DNA of 64,000 nt from Rapana venosa (lineage: Eukaryota; Mollusca; Gastropoda; Neogastropoda; Muricidae): positions 15,781,750 to 15,845,749 of the forward strand of contig CM054159.1 of assembly GCA_028751875.1 (NCBI GenBank), read 5' to 3'. Positions 58,250 to 64,000 of the stretch are shown here, piece after piece. The notes beneath the pieces were generated by a model. It saw only the letters and a program-made list of their open reading frames with translations, was not told the origin of the DNA and did no database searches. Numbering within the stretch: position 1 is the stretch's first letter; each line of letters opens with the position of its first letter. The position numbers and the translations under genes were made by a program.

Positions 58250-59040
58250 AACAAGTATACTTGTTAAAGCAGTTATTTCATCATAGTGACTGTCTCTTAC
58301 AGGGGGAATAATTATTGTTTTTTTTGTTTGCTCTGTGGTGGGGGTAGTAGTTCTTTCCCTTGTTTCTTGTGTCGGACTTACTACACTTGTTGTTGTGACT
58401 ACACTTGTTGCGGCTGTTGTATTGTTTATACTTTGATTTTTTCCAAGCAGCACATCATCTCCAGCTATAATAATATTGTTGTTGTAGTATGTAATTGTTC
58501 CTATTTGTAACTGCATGTTGGAAGGCAGCATATATAAACCATGTCCTATAGCAAAGTCTACCTTAGACCGTGCATAGTGAAGAACATTGTAATGACTTGA
58601 TGCTTGATGGTAGGTCAACGGCGTGTTAATACTGACTTCAAGATTTGCTTAGGAAATGCTTCTGTGCATCAAACTTGTGCCACCAATAATACTTGACATT
58701 GTCTGACTGCCTGTTGCACCAAGCATAGCACCACACTAGTCCGACGGTCATTAATCTTTCTTCTGGTACTTGTTAACCCTTCACTCTTATCAAGAATAAA
58801 AGTCGTATGCATACATGTGCATTTGCTCTATTGAACCAAGAACAACTCTTGCACCGCGTTGTAGAAAGGAGTTAGATGTATTTGGAGGCCACCAGTCATA
58901 GTTTATACTCCTAGTGCACCCCACACAAAATAACAGAGTCCCCATGCCATGATTTTTGTCCTGTGCTTGTATGAATGCAGTCTTAGAATTAATATTGAAC
59001 GCAATGCACAACCTCTATACGCTTCATGTTAATCTACTAT
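58199..59040 (-). pseudogene. Thr-rich stalk protein with C-terminal membrane anchor, partly open
   Basis: The intact 139-codon frame at 58618-58199 has a folded-looking N-terminal part, then a Thr/Ser-rich spacer (NNTTAATSVVTTTSVVSP and TTTPTTEQTKK), a hydrophobic segment LTSILVLSGLAYLYF and a basic tail RKKKTNN. This is the layout of a single-pass surface protein anchored at its C terminus. Upstream on the same strand, 58715-58625 contains ATGSQTMSSIIGGTS and 59011-58790 an open frame with INYDWWPPNTSN and LQRGARVVLGSIEQ, out of phase with it, so the original gene was longer and is now broken. Its 3' end overlaps the 3' end of the plus-strand gene by about 50 bp (tail-to-tail). No family is recognised. 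Confidence 0.45.
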
Positions 59041-59149
59041 TAAAAGGGAATTGAAGTTACTATCAGTGGGACAGTGGGAACCTGCAGCTCAGTAACACAG
59101 CTGAATGTTAGTACCATGAAACATGTATCGACTTTACTAACTGGTTTGG

Positions 59150-60041
59150 ATGGTTCATTGTGTCGCATATGGGGGGTCGGGGGGGGGTGGGGAACACCAC
59201 AGCCGTAGTTGCACAGTGGATAGCAAAGGTTTAAGTGGTTTTGATAGAACTGCTATAGATTTAGACACCATGCTTTCGGTAGCACCATCATTAATTGGTT
59301 GGTGTAAGTATGATTTCAGTGGGTGGGAACTTTTACTTCAAAGATCAATGTCTCTGACACAGCAACATCTGCTTATGAAATGTAATAGTTCTTTGGGTTA
59401 TAGTGAGATCCAGCCTGTATTTTGATCTTTATTATATTTATACATTATTCTTCTATAGTAGATAAAAATGTTTAGAAACTAACAAAACATCAAATCAGGT
59501 GTACTGTTTTATTAAAACATAGCCATTCCTATTGACAACGCTTGTCAACATAAAAACAGTTGCTTTGCATGAGGGTCTTTACAAAGTATCATGGACAAAC
59601 ATTGACAGCAGCAACAACTGGATTAAAAAATATGATCTCAAATAGAGCGTTTATAAATTTCTAGTGCAGAGTTTATTATGATTTTGCACACTGGGAAATA
59701 ACGAGCTCTTTTCGTCAGCTGGTATCACACTAAAACTCAACCAAGCTAGTCTAAGAGTAACTCTACAGACTTCTTCATTTATAAGTATGCCAGAACGCCT
59801 TGCAGAAAAGCTTGGTTTCGAGCCTGTATTTAGGAGCGATTATAATGATGGTCCGGAAGTAGAGTTTGGTGCTTTTGAAGATGTTGGCGAGGGACCAAAA
59901 CCTTTGTCGGTGAATGAACCATTGACTTGGCGGTTAAACTCTTGCTTTTGTACACTGTCTCAGTTAATCAACACAAACCAAGTGGTGATGAAGCTTTCTT
60001 TCCTCTCAGTTCCTTCTGATCTACTAAGGATCCTTCAATAA
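59150..60041 (+). pseudogene. Polinton-type minor capsid (penton-like) relic
   Basis: Two open stretches in order: 59150-59425 (AIDLDTMLSVAPSLIGW, later FSGWELLLQRS and SSLGYSEI) and 59682-60041, in which TLKLNQASLRVTLQ is followed by ISMPERLAEKLGFEP. The second motif, a short hydrophobic strand followed by LA-x-x-LGF, is characteristic of the minor capsid family present in Polintons and in the transposon-derived F54H12.2-like proteins of invertebrates. The family is usually near 400 residues. Here about 280 codons are spanned with stops between the parts, suggesting internal deletion and decay. It is on the opposite strand to the major capsid relic. The first stretch is the less certain half. 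Confidence 0.45.
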
Positions 60042-60237
60042 ACTAGCAGGGCAATGTATGTGAAACGCAGCCTCAATAGCTTTATACACTTCAATTCAAG
60101 AGCTAGAAGAAGGCTTCCATGATAATCTGGTATAACAATCATGACGCAGACAAAGAACAGTTTTGATTGGAAAAAATTTACATATGACAATTAGAGAAAT
60201 AAAATAATTATAAAAATACTAATATACATACATAACC

Positions 60238-60885
60238 ATGTCACGCGGTCCTGTAATAGAGCACTGAAACATGCAAACTATTGGCTAAGATCTTGGTGAT
60301 GTACAAGTGTTTGGAGAAGGATGGGTAATTGGTGAAGTTTACGCTGTTAAGTACACAAATGATGGATACTACAAGCACACAGCAATAGAAGAGCTAAGGA
60401 ACCTCTCGGTTTCCTAACTTGATAAGTTGAGTAATGTTGAAGTGAAGCATTAGCAGATTGATGATTTTCTTACAAAGTAACTATTTAAAGCTAATAAATG
60501 GCACATCAAACCAAGCATCGATGCAGATCAGTTTGAGTTTATTAGTCCATTTCACTCTCTATGCACTGGACAGAACTTTCATAAAGCCATAAATGCTTGT
60601 GGACCAGTAAACTAGCACGAGCCATTCAATCAGCTAGTAGAAATGATAGTATAGATAATAGCATTCAGATAGGGCAGTTTACTTTGGCTCATAGAAAAGA
60701 CTCTGTGACTAAACATCAACCACTTGCTAGATCCTTCATACTTTCCTCTGGATGATCAGTACACACTGGTGTTTGTCTGGTGGCAAGAGAAGAAAGATCT
60801 CTTTCTTGTTCATGGATGGGTATGTTATGTTTTTGTATATCATAATATTATAATAATGATTGTCTATTATATTAGATTATTGTTG
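60238..60885 (+). other. possible further pseudogene, unrecognised
   Basis: One frame from ATG 60238 shows protein-like runs (EGWVIGEVYAVKYTNDGYYK and YTLVFVWWQEKKDLFLVHGW) without any frameshift, but it contains nine stops in about 200 codons, which is what random sequence would give. Its position directly after the capsid-type relics is the only reason to suspect a decayed element gene. Low confidence. Confidence 0.2.
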
Positions 60886-60889
60886 GGGA

Positions 60890-61420
60890 GGGGAGGGTGA
60901 GGGGGAGGATATCAAGATTGTATGTGGTCCACACACACATATGTAGGTGTGTGTATGGTATGTGTATTACACACAGCCGCATGCATATAATTATAGGCGT
61001 GTACACAAGTCGTTCGCAAACTTACACACACACAACCACACACACAACAACACACACACACACCACACACACCACACACACAACAACACAACCACACACA
61101 CACAACACACACAACAAAGAACATCTTGCGCACACGTTAAATCCTGTCCGCCTTTTGTAAGAGTAAGGCATTGTGTGCCGGTAGGAATAGATGACAGAAT
61201 TCACAAATCCGCATACACACGGGGATTGGATGTAAAAAACCACTTAACGTGCTTAATCAGTACCGCAATATAAAAGAATAGATAAGATAGACACACTTAC
61301 ATGCCGCATTACCACACGCACACACATAATTATACACTCTCGCGCTCATGGACACCCATTCACACAAATATAAATACTTGCGACATCACACACACACACA
61401 ACACACACACACAACACACA

Positions 61421-61464
<44 letters not shown>

Positions 61465-61524
61465 ACGCCACTCAACTCAATCATTCATAGCCTTGCCACG
61501 TATATGCCATAACGTATTCTCTCT

Positions 61525-61559
<35 letters not shown>

Positions 61560-62007
61560 TCTCTCTCTCCTCTCTCTCCCTCCCTCTCTCTCTCTCTCTC
61601 ACTATGACCTTATAGATTTGGCTGGTTGTTGTTTTGTTTTTCTTTTTCTTTCTTTCTTTTCTTCCTTGATTTTTATTGTGTGAGGTATGTGTATGAGGTT
61701 TTTTTTTATTTATATTATTATATTATTATTTTTTTTTATATGGATTATTATTTTTTATCATCATATTTTTTGTTAAGTAATCAAAATAAAGTGTCGAAGG
61801 TGATAGTTGTTTCTGTTTGAGAATTATATATTGCAGTACCATCTCTGAAAACAAACACAACACATACACAACACACACACAACACCACACCACACACACA
61901 CACACACACACACACCTCACACACACACACACACACACGCACACACTCTCTTCTTCTCTCTCTCTCTATCTCTCTCTGTATTGTGGGCCTAAGACCGATA
62001 TGAAAAA

Positions 62008-62059
<52 letters not shown>

Positions 62060-62280
62060 TGTTATTGGGTTCTTCGAGAATAAAGTGCATATTATACTTT
62101 CGATTTTCAATATTTATTTGGACTTGTTGACTGTACTTGAGCTCCAGTGATATCTCCTATTTTAATATCTTATTACCACGTGTAACAACTATGTGTACTA
62201 TTTACAATATGATAGGTTGATTCAATTTTATGATCTATAGTTTGCTTACTCTCTCTCCTCTCTCTCTCTCTCTTCTCTCT

Positions 62281-62316
<36 letters not shown>

Positions 62317-62448
62317 CTGCTCTGTTGTTATTGCTGTAGTTGTTACTTTGTTCTTGTTGGTATTTGTTTGGTTTTTCGCTTGGTTTGTTTTTTGTTTTGG
62401 TGTAGGTATGTGTGTGTGTGTGTCGTTGTGTGTGTGTGTTGTGTGTGG

Positions 62449-62480
<32 letters not shown>

Positions 62481-64000
62481 GTGTGTGTGAAGGGGGGAAC
62501 GGTGCTTTTAAAAAAAAATTTTTTTTGTTTGTTTGTTTTTTGGGGTTTTTTATGGGGTTTTTTTTTCATTTGGATTTGTTTGTTGTTGTTGTTTTTTCTT
62601 GTTTTTTGATTGTTTATTTGGAAGGGTTGTTTTTGTCTTCGTTTTTGTTGTTGTTGTTTAGTCTTTTTTTCTTTTCTTTTCTTCTTTTTTTTTTCTTTTT
62701 TCTTTGTTTGTTTGTTTGCTTTTTTTTTTTTTTTGGGGGGGGGGTTCTGGGGGTTGTTTTGTTCTTTTGCTCGTCTGGGATTGTTTGTTTGTATGTTTGT
62801 TTTTCATCTTCTCTCTTTCCTTTATAATTTTTTTTTTCCTTTGCGTTTCTGCTTGAAGTATGAGTAATGAGTGCTTTTTTAAATGTGTCCCATGGGCGGG
62901 GACTGATGTAAAAAGAATACATGTATACTTTTTTTTCTCCTGGAAAAAAAGACTTTGTTTTCGTTTAGCTTCAATGTGTAGATGTTTCTTTTATGACTTT
63001 ATTGGCTTTTTCCCCCTTCTTTATTATGTGATTGTATGGTATTGCACTTATTTTTTACCATGACATTCAATTTTGCATGAGCTTAATCTAAAAGTGTTTG
63101 TGTGATCGTTCTTTGTGTATCTGAGTATTACATAATTGTAATACACGCTCAAACAAATACAAAACACAAACACAAACACCACCACACACACACACCACAC
63201 ACACACACACACTCTACACACACACACACCACAACACACACACTCACTCACTCACTCACCCAACATATTCTCTCCCTAACGACTGTCTAGTTTTAATTTT
63301 CTTTTGGTTTGTTTCTTGTTTTTTATTGTGGGATGTATGGGCATTAAAGTTAATTTATTATCATGAACATATAATTTGAAACGAGTAAATCTAAAATGAG
63401 TGTTGATGGGATCGCATACCGTTTGGGAATTATTATATTGGATATTATTCTCTGAAATACTCACAACACACACTTCTGTCTCTTCTGTCTCTGTCTTCGT
63501 CTCTTACCTTTTATCGTCTGCTTATAGTTATAGTAATCCTGATAAGGATTAATATTTTTATTTCATTTACTTATTGGACTTGCCTCTGTACTTAAGTATT
63601 TAATGAGTGCCCTATTATATATCTTATAATTTTGTTGTAACATAGTATGTGTACATTTGACAATTGTGTAGCTGTTTATCTTTATGACTTATTAAGTTTG
63701 GTTGTGTTATTTTTTCTTGGCTTTGTTGTTGTTCTTGTTCTTGTTGTTGTTGTTTGTTGTTTTTTCTTTGTTTATTCATCTTGTGTTGGTTTGGTTTTTT
63801 CTTCTCTTTTGTTTGTTTGTTTGTTTTGGTGTGGGTTTTTTGGGGGTTGGGGGTTGGTGGGGTATTTTAGATTTTCTTTTATTTTAATTTCTTACTTTGG
63901 GGGGGGGGGGGGGGGTTGTTGGGGGGAGCTGTTTGATAAGGGTTATTTCCCCTTGTTTTTATTGTGCGATGTTTAGTATTGGGTTGATTATTATTTAAGA
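60890..64000. repeat. second copy of the 44483-47612 block
   Basis: Same content in the same order: CA tract 61020-61115, SINE piece 61115-61281, CA tract 61388-61463, CT tract 61515-61605, then from 61508 onward the same bases as 45120 onward. Noisy indels in the first 620 bp, no difference that I could see in the last 2.49 kb. Continues beyond the window. Confidence 0.92.

Noticed and set aside
60238..60885. Stop-codon reassignment (TAA/TAG read as Gln) in a frame without frameshifts
   Set aside because: Nine stops in about 200 codons is the random expectation, other frames and the minus strand show similar openness, and neighbouring relics have ordinary frameshifts.
44483..64000. Two 3.1-kb direct repeats as LTRs of a giant retrotransposon
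   Set aside because: The repeats are microsatellite-filled, lack TG...CA ends, primer-binding site and polypurine tract, and the interior has LINE and capsid relics but no gag-pol. An assembly or tandem duplication explains them better.

Overview
This is a gene-poor, repeat-rich animal nuclear window. There are no operons or bacterial gene signatures. It contains several families of tRNA-derived and 5S-rRNA-like SINEs, APE-type LINE remains, long (CA)n/(GA)n tracts, minisatellites, splice-like signals and a decayed Polinton/adintovirus-like element. The SINE heads and bodies look like those of lophotrochozoans, most likely a gastropod mollusc. That assignment is inference, since nothing in the window names a species. 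I could not identify one intact protein-coding gene with known function. Most open frames are microsatellite translations or chance frames.

Assembly structure comes first, because it controls everything else. Two runs of exactly 500 N (128-627 and 23501-24000) split the window into three contigs. The middle contig (628-23500) and the last contig (24001-64000) contain the same locus twice: 628 to about 18120 is collinear with about 30310-44380. Base quality alternates between the copies. Where one copy is clean, the other is usually full of expanded homopolymers and dropped bases. 628-4270 is clean and 30310-33420 is noisy. 5890-11220 is noisy and 35060-39440 is clean. 11230-12480 is clean and 39450-40760 is noisy. 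12500-18100 is noisy, and 40780-41990 and 43985-44400 are clean. Only 4270-5885 and 33420-35045 are clean in both. This is what is expected of two retained haplotypes in which polishing reads mapped to only one copy at each locus. A second duplication repeats 45120-47612 at 61508-64000 with a constant offset of 16,388 and no difference that I noticed, and it runs off the window edge.

Layout. 628-5890: SINEs, a 70-bp tandem repeat, a 21-bp array and a 29-bp minisatellite of about 1.5 kb. 5890-20200: mostly unpolished, with SINE clusters, purine/pyrimidine tracts, and a LINE reverse-transcriptase fragment near 15.4-16.2 kb that has no counterpart in the other copy. 20200-23500: clean non-coding sequence with 53-bp and 30-bp tandem repeats. 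24001-30300: very poor sequence, including a nearly uninterpretable homopolymer block at 25.2-26.5 kb. 30310-44480: second copy of the first locus, with five same-orientation SINEs between 35.2 and 37.8 kb and one candidate spliced exon at 38016-38154. 44480-47612: microsatellite-dense duplicated block. 48390-51310: a decayed non-LTR retrotransposon with endonuclease and reverse-transcriptase motifs.

The most interesting biological content is 55690-60050: pseudogenes that I read as the virion genes of an endogenous Polinton/Maverick (adintovirus-like) element. A double-jelly-roll major capsid relic lies on the minus strand. Diverging from it is a plus-strand gene with two hydrophobic segments. 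Convergent with that gene is a minus-strand gene for a Thr-rich stalk plus a C-terminal membrane anchor. A minor-capsid (penton-like) relic lies on the plus strand. All are broken by stops or frameshifts. I found no polymerase, integrase, protease, packaging ATPase or terminal inverted repeats in the window, so the copy is partial and dead.
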